Source of the DNA: Acinetobacter sp. ANC 7912
GTDB taxonomy: Bacteria > Pseudomonadota > Gammaproteobacteria > Pseudomonadales > Moraxellaceae
Reading direction: 5' to 3'
DNA: 64,000 bases
Assembly: GCF_039862785.1 (NCBI RefSeq)
Contig: NZ_CP156795.1
Location: 2,666,001 to 2,730,000, forward strand
A program made the translations under genes and the position numbers. A model generated the notes under the pieces. That model did not search any database and was not told the DNA's origin. It saw nothing but the letters and a program-made list of their open reading frames with translations. Below are positions 17,317 to 25,846 of this stretch, piece by piece. Position 1 is the stretch's first letter. Each line of letters begins with the position of its first letter.

Positions 17317-17943
17317 ATGGCTTCAACTGACTGGCTATCCCAAGGCACACTGGTACTAGCAAGTAACAACAAGGGCAAAATTGCCGAGTTTGAAAAGATG
17401 TTTGCCGAGCTAAAATTACCGGTTGAAGTGGTTCCTCAAGGCAAACTAAATATTGAAGATGCCGTTGAGGATGGTTTGAGCTTTGTTGAAAATGCCATTA
17501 TCAAAGCACGTCATGCCTCTAAGATTTCTGGCAAACCAGCGATTGCAGATGACTCTGGTATCTGCGTGCCTGTTCTTGGTGGTGCACCGGGCATCTATTC
17601 AGCACGTTATGCAGGTGAACATGGCAATGATGCTGCGAACAATGAAAAATTACTGGCTGACCTAAAACCACTCCGCAAAGACGGCGAAGCGATTGAGGGT
17701 ATGTTCGTGTGTGTACTGGTACTGGTACAACATGCAGAAGATCCATTGCCACAAATTTTCCAGGGCATCTGGAAAGGTGAAATTCTGGAAGCACCACGCG
17801 GTGAAAATGGTTTTGGTTATGACCCATTGTTCTGGTTACCTGAACTGGGTATTGCGAGTGCTGAAATGAGCAAGGAAGAGAAGAATAAAATCAGTCACCG
17901 TGGTCAGGCGATGCAGCTGTTTAAAGCGAGTTTGGAAAAATAA
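17317..17943 (+). CDS. rdgB: dITP/XTP pyrophosphatase (RdgB/HAM1)
   Basis: 208 residues from ATG 17317. It removes non-canonical purine nucleoside triphosphates such as dITP and XTP. Signatures are LVLASNNKGKIAEF at the start, DDSGICVPVLGGAPGIYSARYAG, the GFGYDPLFW loop and KNKISHRGQA at the C-terminus. An open frame extends upstream to 17182, but that extension crosses the preceding gene and its terminator and lacks a ribosome site, so the ATG at 17317 is preferred. Probably a single-gene unit. Confidence 0.93.
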   Translation: MASTDWLSQGTLVLASNNKGKIAEFEKMFAELKLPVEVVPQGKLNIEDAVEDGLSFVENAIIKARHASKISGKPAIADDSGICVPVLGGAPGIYSARYAGEHGNDAANNEKLLADLKPLRKDGEAIEGMFVCVLVLVQHAEDPLPQIFQGIWKGEILEAPRGENGFGYDPLFWLPELGIASAEMSKEEKNKISHRGQAMQLFKASLEK

Positions 17944-17952
17944 ATCTAATTT

Positions 17953-18180
17953 GTAAAAGGAGTCTTCCCTCCTTTTAAGAGGGAGGTCATTATAAAAACA
18001 ACCCTCATGATGCTGCTCATCTCCCATAGGAAAGAGAGAAAAACTCCTCCCTTTATTAAAGAGAGTCGGGAGGGATTTAAATTTATCTCTTATCAAGAAT
18101 CCCCCTTTGTAAAAGAGGGACTTTCAAAAACTTTTATACCCTCTCTCTAACTCTCTCCCAGAGGGAGAGAGAACTTTTTA
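17953..18180. repeat. Purine/pyrimidine-rich hairpin repeats
   Basis: Several imperfect inverted repeats of the type CTCCCTTT...AAAGAGGGAG occur in a row: CCCTCCTTTTAAGAGGGAGG, CTCCCTTTATTAAAGAG with GGGAGGGATTT, CCCCCTTTGTAAAAGAGGG, and CCCTCTCTCT...AGAGGGAGAGAG. The same family occurs at 61684-61764. They look like dispersed extragenic hairpin repeats and could also stop transcription between rdgB and the convergent transporter gene. Confidence 0.6.
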
Positions 18181-18182
18181 AT

Positions 18183-19064
18183 TTATAATCCCGGCACCAC
18201 CACATGCACCACCGTCCCATACACCCCAATCAATATCGCACTGGCAAGCGTTCCTGATGCGATATATTTTGCAGAATAACCCGTCCCCTGATAATGGGTT
18301 TCCAAGGCCACAATATTAGCTGCGGGTGGAAGCAGGAAATACATCATCATTACTGCATACGTCAGGACTTGATGCGGAATTGGTAACAAGAAATAAGCTC
18401 CAGCTGCTAAACCAAGAGCAATAACAAAACGACCGCTGATCAATATTAAGCTGCGTTTTAAATCACTGAGCTGAATCCGAACTTTACTCAACCACATCCC
18501 CAAAATGCACATGCCAGCGAAAGTCACCAGAAACTTATTCGCAGCATAACCCCATTGAATCATCGGATGCGATTCATAAGCAGTGAAATCCCAAAATGAC
18601 AAAATCGCTGCAACAGTGAGCGCAATCACCGGTGGAGATTTCAGCATATTTTTAATAATAAATTTGGGATCCTGCTTATCAGGACTGACAGCCACTACGG
18701 CGCTCACATTTCCAAATAAAGAACCACCGATATAGAGAGCCACTATGATATTTAAAGCTTCAGGACCAAATACAGCTAAGGCAAAAGGAAAACCGAGCCA
18801 GACTCCATTGAGATAACTAAAACATAATGCCCGCAATTTATCTTTGGAAAAAAGATAGAACAGTCCAAACAGGAAGATCGAACTAAAAATACTAAAGCCA
18901 ATTAGCCACAGACTGCCCTGCTTATAGAACACCATGTTGTAAATCACAATCAGGGGAATCAGCAGGCGGGCTAACAAAGCCGCCATGAATGGACGAACTG
19001 GCTTTAAATTTTGGACGCCCCAGAATCCAATCAAAAATGAAATTAATGGTAGGAGCAGTGCCAT
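18183..19064 (-). CDS. AEC-family transporter
   Basis: 293 residues, almost entirely hydrophobic with about ten predicted helices and the N-terminal GVQNLKPVRP loop. It matches the auxin efflux carrier (AEC) family of secondary carriers in the inner membrane, whose bacterial members move organic acids such as malate or malonate. The asparagine and glycine breaks in VWLGFPFALAVFG and YIGGSLFGNVSAVVA are typical of the family. ATG at 19064 has no good ribosome site. The substrate is not predictable. The gene appears monocistronic, with repeats beyond its 3' end. Confidence 0.82.
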   Translation of the reverse strand: MALLLPLISFLIGFWGVQNLKPVRPFMAALLARLLIPLIVIYNMVFYKQGSLWLIGFSIFSSIFLFGLFYLFSKDKLRALCFSYLNGVWLGFPFALAVFGPEALNIIVALYIGGSLFGNVSAVVAVSPDKQDPKFIIKNMLKSPPVIALTVAAILSFWDFTAYESHPMIQWGYAANKFLVTFAGMCILGMWLSKVRIQLSDLKRSLILISGRFVIALGLAAGAYFLLPIPHQVLTYAVMMMYFLLPPAANIVALETHYQGTGYSAKYIASGTLASAILIGVYGTVVHVVVPGL

Positions 19065-19174
19065 AGGGAAAATAGATTCAATGGTAATCGATAGGCTTCA
19101 TCCTAGCATACCTGCCTATGCTACGAACTTGATGTTTAAACTGATCTTTTTATAAATCTCATCACCAATACTGC

Positions 19175-19957
19175 TTATGCAGTGATTGGAATAACTTTTT
19201 TGACAATCTGTCCTACTGTTCCCCCCTGCTGGGATTTTTCTAGCCACTGCCATTCATCGGTTTTCATTCTCAGAAAATTGGAACAGCGTGTGCCATAGAC
19301 CGGACTTTGAATAAAGGTCGAAGACAGTAACTGTTCCATTTCCGGCGTAATCCCGGTCTTAGGTAAGAGCTCTGGAATAATCTTTCGTTCATCCTCCAGA
19401 ATATCCCAGACAGCGTAATATAGATCGGATTCAGGTGTATCTGGATGCTGCAGCATCGGCAAGAATTCTTGGGTAAAGCGCTTGCGCAGATGCCGGGTCT
19501 TTTCCCAGTGTTCCGTCAGCAAGCCATTGGAAACTACATACACACCATGTGCCAGCACCTGCGGTGCCTCGCCCCGGTTACTCATATACACCGCCTGCTC
19601 ACGATCACCCACAAACAGGTTAAAGCCGGCATAGTCACACTGTTTCTTTTCCAGTTCCCGGGCAAAACGGATCGGTGTTAGATCCGATTCCAGAAAATTC
19701 TGAATGATATGCCCACGTGAAGTCGGATAATTATTCTTGTCATTGCCATCACGGAAATTGGTAATCACTGCCCATCTTCCTGATGGAGTGATACCCATCC
19801 AGGTACCGCCAGACTGCAAATCTTGTCCTGCAATAATTGGACTATTCTCCCATTCATGTAAGGCTGCTGTGGGACGCTGATAGAATTCGTCCCGATTGGA
19901 AATCAGACATAAAGGCGTGTTATCCAATACACGCCAGGCCAAGGCGACAATACACAT
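19175..19957 (-). CDS. NRDE-family (TANGO2-like) protein
   Basis: 260 residues. It begins MCIVALAW with the invariant Cys2 and has LISNRDEFYQRPT, which gives the family its NRDE name, then GGTWMGITPSGRWAVITNFR and NFLRMKTDEWQW. It belongs to the NRDE/TANGO2 superfamily with an Ntn-hydrolase-like fold; its bacterial function is not defined (heme or lipid handling has been proposed for eukaryotic members). It is cytoplasmic, without a signal peptide, and lies 217 bases from lgt, which is divergent. Confidence 0.8.
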   Translation of the reverse strand: MCIVALAWRVLDNTPLCLISNRDEFYQRPTAALHEWENSPIIAGQDLQSGGTWMGITPSGRWAVITNFRDGNDKNNYPTSRGHIIQNFLESDLTPIRFARELEKKQCDYAGFNLFVGDREQAVYMSNRGEAPQVLAHGVYVVSNGLLTEHWEKTRHLRKRFTQEFLPMLQHPDTPESDLYYAVWDILEDERKIIPELLPKTGITPEMEQLLSSTFIQSPVYGTRCSNFLRMKTDEWQWLEKSQQGGTVGQIVKKVIPITA

Positions 19958-20051
19958 ATTTGCTGCTCTAGATCTTTACACATTGAATGTACAACATTTT
20001 TCCGGAGTTTAGGCTAAAATCAGGACAAAACAGAATGACAAAGGAAGATGC

Positions 20052-20861
20052 ATGCTCACCTATCCCAATATTGATCCCGTAGCGATTTCGCTCGGGCCTT
20101 TGCAGGTCCACTGGTATGGACTAATGTATCTGATGGCATTTTTATTTGCTTGGGGACTCGCCACTTATCGTTCCAAACAGCGTGGCTGGACACCGGATAT
20201 GGTCTCAGATCTGATTTTCTATGGTGCTCTTGGGGTGATTCTGGGTGGTCGTGTTGGCTACGTACTGTTCTATGGTTTTTCCCAGTTTCTGGCCGATCCG
20301 ATCTGGCTCTTTAAAATCTGGACTGGTGGTATGAGCTTCCACGGCGGTTTCCTCGGTGTGATCCTGGCAATGCTGCTTTGGTGCAAGAAATACAAGATGA
20401 CCTGGTTCCAAACCTTGGACTTTATCGCGCCATGTGTACCCACCGGTCTGATGTTCGGCCGTATTGGTAACTTTATCGGCGGCGAGTTGTATGGCCGTCA
20501 GGTGACTGATCCAAACTTTGCTTTCGGCATGATTTTCCCAACCGATCCGCTGCAACTGGTACGTCACCCATCCCAACTGTATCAGGCACTGTGTGAAGGT
20601 CTGATCCTGTTTATCGTGCTATGGTGGTTCAGTTCCAAGCCACGCCCGCGTATGGCCGTGTCTGCCTTGTTCCTGATCGGCTATGGTTTGGCACGTTTCG
20701 TGGTGGAATTTTTCCGTGAACCGGACAATGGTCAACTATTTATTGCCTGGATGAGTAAGGGCCAATTCCTCAGCCTGCCAATGATCCTGATTGGTATCTG
20801 GATGATGTGGTATGCCTACCAGAAGAAAATTTATGACTGGGGTCCACAGAAAAACAGCTAA
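20052..20861 (+). CDS. lgt: Prolipoprotein diacylglyceryl transferase
   Basis: 269 residues with about seven transmembrane helices. It transfers diacylglyceryl from phosphatidylglycerol to the lipobox cysteine of prolipoproteins in the inner membrane, the first step for the lipoproteins at 4.2, 27.6 and 63.4 kb. The signature [14 protein letters not shown] is intact, as are HWYGLMYL near the N-terminus, [10 protein letters not shown], and [14 protein letters not shown] near the C-terminus. ATG at 20052 follows AAGGAAG. thyA, its frequent neighbour elsewhere, lies 4 kb downstream here. Confidence 0.96.
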   Translation: MLTYPNIDPVAISLGPLQVHWYGLMYLMAFLFAWGLATYRSKQRGWTPDMVSDLIFYGALGVILGGRVGYVLFYGFSQFLADPIWLFKIWTGGMSFHGGFLGVILAMLLWCKKYKMTWFQTLDFIAPCVPTGLMFGRIGNFIGGELYGRQVTDPNFAFGMIFPTDPLQLVRHPSQLYQALCEGLILFIVLWWFSSKPRPRMAVSALFLIGYGLARFVVEFFREPDNGQLFIAWMSKGQFLSLPMILIGIWMMWYAYQKKIYDWGPQKNS

Positions 20862-20877
20862 ATCAGCTGAAATTATT

Positions 20878-20901
20878 GCGAGGCATTTGCCTCGCTTTTT
20901 T
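20878..20901 (+). terminator. Terminator of lgt
   Basis: GCGAGGC-ATTT-GCCTCGC followed by a T run, 17 bases after the lgt stop. Confidence 0.9.
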
Positions 20902-20955
20902 ATTTCTGAAATATGCTAAAGTGCAGCTTATCTCTTATCCTAATTCCCGGTTGTC

Positions 20956-21327
20956 ATGCTTGAATACTGGTTTAATCCGCAAATTTCTGTCCTGAAAAAA
21001 TTTCTGATTTTTATCGTGATTGCAGCAGTCACCGCAGGCCTGTACTGGATGGAACCTTTGCCGCTGGATTCAATTCTGATGTTTGCCGGCACCGGAATTA
21101 TTTTCCTGATCTGCCGCTACTGCAAAATTCATTTTGTGAAAAATCCTACTGGGCTGGCCTATCGACTGCTCATCTGGATTCCAATTGCCCTGTTACTGGC
21201 GCTGATTTTTATGAATATGAAAGGTGGTGAGATTCTACTAAGCGGTGCACAAGGCATTGGCTTTATGGCACTGTCGATCTGCCTGTTTTCACCATTGTCA
21301 TTAATGCACAAAAATACGCATGCTTGA
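20956..21327 (+). CDS. Small four-helix membrane protein, unknown function
   Basis: 123 residues with four predicted membrane segments (about 15-32, 38-53, 68-86, 94-112) joined by short loops, with YCKIHFVKNPTG in the middle loop. It starts MLEYWF. The following, frameshifted gene starts MLDFWY, has almost the same length and hydropathy, and overlaps it by eight bases. The two look like tandem paralogues or two subunits. I do not recognise the family. Confidence 0.6.
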   Translation: MLEYWFNPQISVLKKFLIFIVIAAVTAGLYWMEPLPLDSILMFAGTGIIFLICRYCKIHFVKNPTGLAYRLLIWIPIALLLALIFMNMKGGEILLSGAQGIGFMALSICLFSPLSLMHKNTHA

Positions 21328-21695
21328 TTTCTGGTATTCGGAACGCTGCACGCGGCAGATCAAACTGATAGTCTGCATTGCCACCTGTGCAATCATTTAT
21401 TCTGCCTTCGACTTTTTCCGAGCTGGGTAGAATTTATGTGGGAATCAGTCTGGCAATCGGCATGCTCAGTCATGTGCTGCATACGGTCGCATTAAAACTT
21501 CCAAAGCAGAATTCTTATAAGGAAGGCTTCACCCGACTGAATCTGTTTATTCCACTGATTGCCCTGATCACCCTGATTGGCGTGCTGCCGCAGCAGCACA
21601 AAATTGCCTTAGGGGTTCAATGTGTGGGCTTTAGTATGCTTGGACTGTTTATTGTGTCCATTTATGCAAACCGTGCGAAACGCTTCGAGGACTAA
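21320..21695 (+). pseudogene. Second small membrane protein, frameshifted
   Basis: ATG at 21320 overlaps the previous stop by eight bases and encodes MLDFWYSERCTRQIKLIVCI with a first membrane helix, but the frame ends at TAG 21428-21430. The frame one base over continues from about 21415 to 21695 with GRIYVGISLAIGML, three helices and the C-terminus NRAKRFED. Removing one C at 21418-21419 (TTTTTCGAG) joins them into a 124-residue protein. The span is 376 bases, one more than a multiple of three. Likely an inserted base, either a real mutation or a sequencing error. Confidence 0.65.
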
Positions 21696-21726
21696 AACCT
21701 TTCGCAGAGTTCGATTGACGTACCGC

Positions 21727-22269
21727 TTATAGATAAGAATCCAGACGGTAGTAAGTGTATTTCACATTCGGGCTACGATAGACTGCGTAGCCGGTCTGTC
21801 TGAAGTCAGACACCCAAGCTGTACCTGAGTAGGCTGCAATGTGCCCATACTTGTGCTCTGAAGTCCGGTCGATGATATAGATATCACCTTTTTTCGGACG
21901 GTCAAATGACAGGTTAATTTTACGATAACCTAACTGTTGCAGTGTCGTACCCCAGTCCGCTGCTGCGACAGGGTGATTAACGATTTTCGCGCCTGAAGAT
22001 TGCAGGCCAATCCGGATACTGCGTGCGCACATCTTGGTACTAGTATTACGGGTAATACCTTGCAGATAGCTAGTAAATTTTTCGATATCAATACGCTGAC
22101 CTTTAGAACCAAAGTTCTTGTAAGATTCAGATTGATTTTTACGGGCTGAAGCAGATGTGTTGCGCTGGGACTGACGTTTAGCATTTTGTCCCGATTGAGA
22201 ACGAATTATGACATTCGCTTGAACAGGAGCATGAACTGCACTCATATTCGCTTGATGATCATAAATCAT
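21727..22269 (-). CDS. CHAP/NlpC-P60-like peptidoglycan amidase
   Basis: 180 residues. The N-terminal 55 residues are disordered and rich in Q, S, N and R. The C-terminal part has a cysteine-protease-like layout: C81 in TKMCARSIRIGL, H143 in YGHIAAYSG, D155 in WVSDF, with KKGDIYIID before the histidine, as in CHAP and NlpC/P60 amidases. No signal peptide is visible, so export would need another route, such as a type VI secretion or lysis system. No immunity-like gene is adjacent on the same strand. ATG at 22269 has GAGGAG 13 bases upstream. The family assignment is inferred from the catalytic pattern. Confidence 0.6.
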   Translation of the reverse strand: MIYDHQANMSAVHAPVQANVIIRSQSGQNAKRQSQRNTSASARKNQSESYKNFGSKGQRIDIEKFTSYLQGITRNTSTKMCARSIRIGLQSSGAKIVNHPVAAADWGTTLQQLGYRKINLSFDRPKKGDIYIIDRTSEHKYGHIAAYSGTAWVSDFRQTGYAVYRSPNVKYTYYRLDSYL

Positions 22270-22686
22270 ATTAGACCAGGTACTCCTCGCCGTTTGCAGG
22301 CGTTCATATCTTTCAAGAGGCCCAAATACTAGCCCTATTAATGTTATTTTTCACGTTCTAAATGTAAATAAATTTATCAATATTTAACCAGTCAAATTTA
22401 AACACTTATTTTTTATGTAATTATTTTACCTCATTTGTTTACAAAAAATTAAATTATTAAGTTTTTGTGAAAAATAAATTAATAGTTATCTCAATTCAGC
22501 AAAATAAAATTTATGGATTTAACTCAAATCATCTCTAATTAAAATTTCCTGCACAGGCTCTACCAAATCATATCTATTTGAAAATAAACACAACATTTCA
22601 CTACAGGATTACAGCATTGCAGTGCGATTGAACTGTTTAGACTGTGGGACACCAATTCATTGACTGACATAAAATGGAGAAAAAGA
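22270..22686. other. AT-rich divergent intergenic region
   Basis: 417 bases between the amidase (minus) and the lipocalin gene (plus). It is dominated by A/T runs. A GAGGAG lies 13 bases before the amidase ATG. No further ORF, RNA gene or clear operator was recognised. Confidence 0.45.
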
Positions 22687-23178
22687 ATGAGTCATGATAT
22701 TCCGACCGTTTCCAATTTTGATCTCGCCAAATATCTGGGCATCTGGTATGAAATTGCCCGTCTCCCAATGAAACACCAGCCTGAAGATAGTACTGATATT
22801 TCAGCAGCTTATAGCTTGAATGAAGATGGTACAGTTCGTGTCCAAAACCGTTGTCTGGATGCTGACGGCAAGCTAGATGAATCGATTGGTGAAGCGACCA
22901 TTGTTGATGCAGCCAATGGCAAGCTAGAAGTCAGCTTTCTGCCAGAAGGTTTGCGTTGGGTACCATTTACCAAAGGGGATTATTGGGTACTGAAACTGGA
23001 TGCTGGCTATCAGACTGCTCTAGTGGGTGAACCAAATATGAAATATTTATGGTTATTGCACCGCACTCCAACCATTGATGAAGCGACCAAACGAGAATAT
23101 CTGGCTTATGCACAATCACTGGGTTATGACCTGTCGGATCTGATTGATACAGTACATACCGGCAAACCAACCGCCTAA
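22687..23178 (+). CDS. blc: Lipocalin (Blc-like)
   Basis: 163 residues from ATG 22687, chosen because GGAG lies 7 bases upstream; a frame open from 22660 lacks a ribosome site. The lipocalin signature YLGIWYEIARLP (the G-x-W motif) is at the start, followed by VQNRCLDADGK, GDYWVLKLDAGYQTALVGEP and the LWLLHRTP strand. Such proteins bind lipids or other hydrophobic ligands. E. coli Blc is an outer-membrane lipoprotein, but this one has no signal peptide or lipobox and would be cytoplasmic. Its terminator has been split by an insertion sequence. Confidence 0.85.
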   Translation: MSHDIPTVSNFDLAKYLGIWYEIARLPMKHQPEDSTDISAAYSLNEDGTVRVQNRCLDADGKLDESIGEATIVDAANGKLEVSFLPEGLRWVPFTKGDYWVLKLDAGYQTALVGEPNMKYLWLLHRTPTIDEATKREYLAYAQSLGYDLSDLIDTVHTGKPTA

Positions 23179-23196
23179 AAAGGTCTGTAAAAAAGC

Positions 23197-23209
23197 ACCC
23201 TAAATGGGT
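23197..23209 (+). repeat. Target-site duplication, left copy
   Basis: ACCCTAAATGGGT, 13 bases, itself a hairpin stem from the blc terminator. It is repeated exactly at 24601-24613. Confidence 0.88.
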
Positions 23210-23251
23210 AATGCCAGTCAGTTAAGCAAATATTAGTAAAATGTAGTAAAA

Positions 23252-23283
23252 ATGAGTGTATGTAAATACGCTCATTTTTTTTT
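23252..23283 (+). terminator. Terminator-like hairpin abutting the transposase start
   Basis: ATGAG-T-GTAT-GTAA-ATAC-G-CTCAT (T-G wobble) followed by at least eight T up to base 23283; the transposase ATG begins at 23284. It can stop transcription entering from blc and leaves no room for a Shine-Dalgarno. Confidence 0.75.
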
Positions 23284-24588
23284 ATGACTTTATCTGAAAA
23301 TTTAGATTGCACCCTTCAACATTCTTTACCTTCACTTAGCCATTTTAGTGAATTTATTGATTTCAACTGGATTGAGGAAAGTCTGAATCAAACAGGTAAG
23401 GCATCAATTAGAAGAAGGAAGTTACCCGCTGAACATGTGGTATGGCTTGTCATTGGACTCGCTTTATTTCGAAATCAACCTATCGGATATGTCGTAGAAC
23501 AACTAAAACTTGTATTTGGTACAACAGAATATTGTGTTCCTAGCGCAGTAGTACAAGCACGACAACGTTTAGGATCAGAACCTTTAAATGCGCTATTTTC
23601 TTTACTTAGCCAAGCCTGGTTTGAAGAATCTCAGCAGCAATACTCAAACTTTCACGGTCTGAGTGTGTGCGCTGTTGATGGTGTTGTTTGGTCTATGCCT
23701 TATACAGATGAGAATTTTGCACACTTTGGTTCATCTAAAGGAAAAACTGCTGATGCTCCTTATCCACAAGTGAGAGCAACCTGCTTAGTAAATACCGCGA
23801 CCCATGAAATTATAGATGCTCAAATAGGCAGTATGGATCAAGGTGAACTCACACTGGCAAGCCAATTATCTCCTTGTTCACACAGTATTACCCTATTTGA
23901 TCGAGCCTATTTCTCTGCAGATTTTCTCATCGGGTGGCAAAAACGTGCAGAAGAAAGTCATTGGCTTATGCGTGCAAAAGATAATTTACGGTATGAGATT
24001 GTGGAGCGTAATTCGCAACATGACTTTCATATTAGAATGCCGATATCAACAAGAGCTAAAAAACTTAATCCAGCCTTAGGAGATTATTGGGAAGCACGTC
24101 TCATTGAGGTTGAGCAGGCAGGTAAGATTAGACGTTATATCACTTCACTAATAGATTCAAAGAGATATCCATTATTAGCTTTAGCAAAACTCTATGCCCA
24201 GCGTTGGGAAATAGAAATGTGTTACCGAGAAATCAAGAGTAACTTACAGGAAGGGAAGCATTTAAGGAGTAAACAACCTACCTTGATTTATCAAGAGTTA
24301 TGGGGAGTCTTTATTGCCTATAATATTCTAAGAAGACAAATGAAATATATGGCTCAACGTGCAAAAGTCAGTCCTTTGAGAATGAGCTTTCATATTACCT
24401 CTATTGCTATCCTTAACCTATTGAAGTTTGATTCTTTGGCTTCCGCAGGCAATTTGCCTAAACATCTAGAAAGTTTAATGGAAAAATCTAAAAGGTATGT
24501 TTTACCGAAAAAAAGAAGTAGAAACTACCCACGAGTTGTGAAAGGGAAACCACAGAAATACCCAAAAAAATGCCAGTCAATCTCTTAA
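23284..24588 (+). CDS. IS4-family transposase
   Basis: 434 residues, close to the 442 of IS4. An N-terminal IS4 domain (about 10-110) precedes the DDE catalytic core: first D in CAVDGVVW, second in LFDRAYFSADF, and E in QRWEIEMCYREIK. The Y-x2-R-x3-E-x6-K signature of the family is present in YREIKSNLQEGK. No ribosome site precedes the ATG, because a T run abuts it, so translation is expected to be weak or leaderless. The stop codon lies in the loop of a hairpin formed with the right inverted repeat. Confidence 0.92.
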   Translation: MTLSENLDCTLQHSLPSLSHFSEFIDFNWIEESLNQTGKASIRRRKLPAEHVVWLVIGLALFRNQPIGYVVEQLKLVFGTTEYCVPSAVVQARQRLGSEPLNALFSLLSQAWFEESQQQYSNFHGLSVCAVDGVVWSMPYTDENFAHFGSSKGKTADAPYPQVRATCLVNTATHEIIDAQIGSMDQGELTLASQLSPCSHSITLFDRAYFSADFLIGWQKRAEESHWLMRAKDNLRYEIVERNSQHDFHIRMPISTRAKKLNPALGDYWEARLIEVEQAGKIRRYITSLIDSKRYPLLALAKLYAQRWEIEMCYREIKSNLQEGKHLRSKQPTLIYQELWGVFIAYNILRRQMKYMAQRAKVSPLRMSFHITSIAILNLLKFDSLASAGNLPKHLESLMEKSKRYVLPKKRSRNYPRVVKGKPQKYPKKCQSIS

Positions 24589-24600
24589 CTGACTGGCATT

Positions 24601-24613
24601 ACCCTAAATGGGT
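24601..24613 (+). repeat. Target-site duplication, right copy
   Basis: ACCCTAAATGGGT, identical to 23197-23209. It is followed by GTTTTTT, the T run that belonged to the blc terminator. Confidence 0.88.
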
Positions 24614-24785
24614 GTTTTTTATTAGATGAAAAGAGTGTCTGCTGATGCTGAATTATGGTAAAAATGCTATTCTAAGCGATTTTTCAAATTACTGATCCTG
24701 CATATCTCCCCAGAATGGAGATAAGACAGGGACATTTTTGCCATTCATTTGAGAGGCAATATTCAACAGATTTTAAGAGAAACCT

Positions 24786-25628
24786 ATGCGCCAATATCTT
24801 GACCTTTTACAACATATCCTCAACAACGGCGGTGATAAGGGCGACCGTACTGGTACGGGTACACGTTCAGTATTTGGTCATCAGATGCGCTTTGATCTTT
24901 CTAAAGGTTTTCCTTTACTGACCACTAAAAAAGTTCACTTTCGTTCCATCGTGATTGAGTTGTTGTGGTTCCTAAAAGGCGATACCAACGTCAAATATTT
25001 ACAAGATAATAAAGTTACCATTTGGGATGAATGGGCCACTGCAGAACAGACTGCACGTTTTGGCCGTCCGGAAGGTGAGCTTGGTCCTGTGTATGGTCAC
25101 CAATGGCGTAATTTTGGCGCAACAAAAAAAGAAGATGGCAGCTACAATCAGGACGGTTTTGACCAGATCAAATGGCTGATCAATGAGATCAAGACCAATC
25201 CAAATTCACGCCGCCTGATCGTATCGGGCTGGAACCCAAATGAAGCTGGGCAAGTTGCTCTACCGCCTTGCCATACCCTGTTCCAGTTCTTTGTGCATAA
25301 CGGCAAACTTTCTTGTCAGCTGTATCAGCGTAGTGCTGACGTATTCCTTGGCGTACCATTTAATATTGCCAGCTATGCCCTGCTGACCCATATGATCGCG
25401 CAGGTTTGTAATTTGGACGTTGGTGATTTTGTCTGGACTGGTGGCGATACCCACCTGTATGCCAACCATTTTGAACAGGCGAAACTGCAACTCAGCCGTG
25501 AACCAATGGGCCTGTGCCAGCTCAAACTTAATCCTGAAATCAAAGACATTTTCGACTTTAAATTTGAAGATATCGAAATCGTTGGCTATGAATCACATCC
25601 CGGCATTAAAGCACCTGTCGCAGTTTAA
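24786..25628 (+). CDS. thyA: Thymidylate synthase
   Basis: 280 residues. It methylates dUMP to dTMP with methylenetetrahydrofolate, yielding dihydrofolate, which the folA product recycles. Signatures are [20 protein letters not shown], the catalytic cysteine in [31 protein letters not shown] and [12 protein letters not shown]. About 16 residues longer than E. coli ThyA owing to a small insert near 90-105 ([16 protein letters not shown]). ATG at 24786 follows AAGAGA. folA lies 272 bases downstream on the same strand. Confidence 0.96.
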   Translation: MRQYLDLLQHILNNGGDKGDRTGTGTRSVFGHQMRFDLSKGFPLLTTKKVHFRSIVIELLWFLKGDTNVKYLQDNKVTIWDEWATAEQTARFGRPEGELGPVYGHQWRNFGATKKEDGSYNQDGFDQIKWLINEIKTNPNSRRLIVSGWNPNEAGQVALPPCHTLFQFFVHNGKLSCQLYQRSADVFLGVPFNIASYALLTHMIAQVCNLDVGDFVWTGGDTHLYANHFEQAKLQLSREPMGLCQLKLNPEIKDIFDFKFEDIEIVGYESHPGIKAPVAV

Positions 25629-25641
25629 GTATTCAAATATG

Positions 25642-25668
25642 TAACGGATCGAGTCATCGCATCCGTTA
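25642..25668 (+). other. Hairpin after thyA
   Basis: TAACGGAT / ATCCGTTA with a 11-base loop, 13 bases after the stop. There is no T run, so it may protect the transcript's 3' end or be a weak terminator. Confidence 0.4.
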
Positions 25669-25846
25669 TAACTTCCAAATCCTATTTCATCAAATTCCCT
25701 TTTTCTTACACTTCCACTATTCATTAATTTCATTTCTACCTTCTGATCATTTTTGTTCTTTTCTTAAAGCATCTCATTCTTTATTTAAAAAATTGTGCTC
25801 TGACTGTTGCCTAAGCCTCAGCATTTCAGATATTTTGGCTATTCCC

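Larger units (their letters stand above)
23210..24600 (+). mobile_element. Complete IS4-family insertion sequence, 1391 bp
   Basis: Perfect 17-base terminal inverted repeats AATGCCAGTCAGTTAAG (23210-23226) and CTTAACTGACTGGCATT (24584-24600) bound one transposase gene. Flanking 13-base direct repeats match the long duplications of IS4-type elements. The insertion lies in the blc terminator, whose palindrome forms the duplication. A terminator-like hairpin lies directly before the transposase ATG, and a subterminal copy of the repeat tip (24569-24579) folds onto the right end. All parts look intact, suggesting a recent insertion. Confidence 0.92.

Noticed and set aside
18000..18180. Possible CRISPR-like array in the repeat region
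   Set aside because: Repeat units differ in sequence and spacing and form hairpins; no constant repeats or spacers.
21413..21419. Programmed +1 frameshift in the second small membrane gene
   Set aside because: TTTTTCC lacks the known features of +1 recoding sites (stop or rare codon in the A site, internal ribosome site). A simple one-base insertion explains it better.
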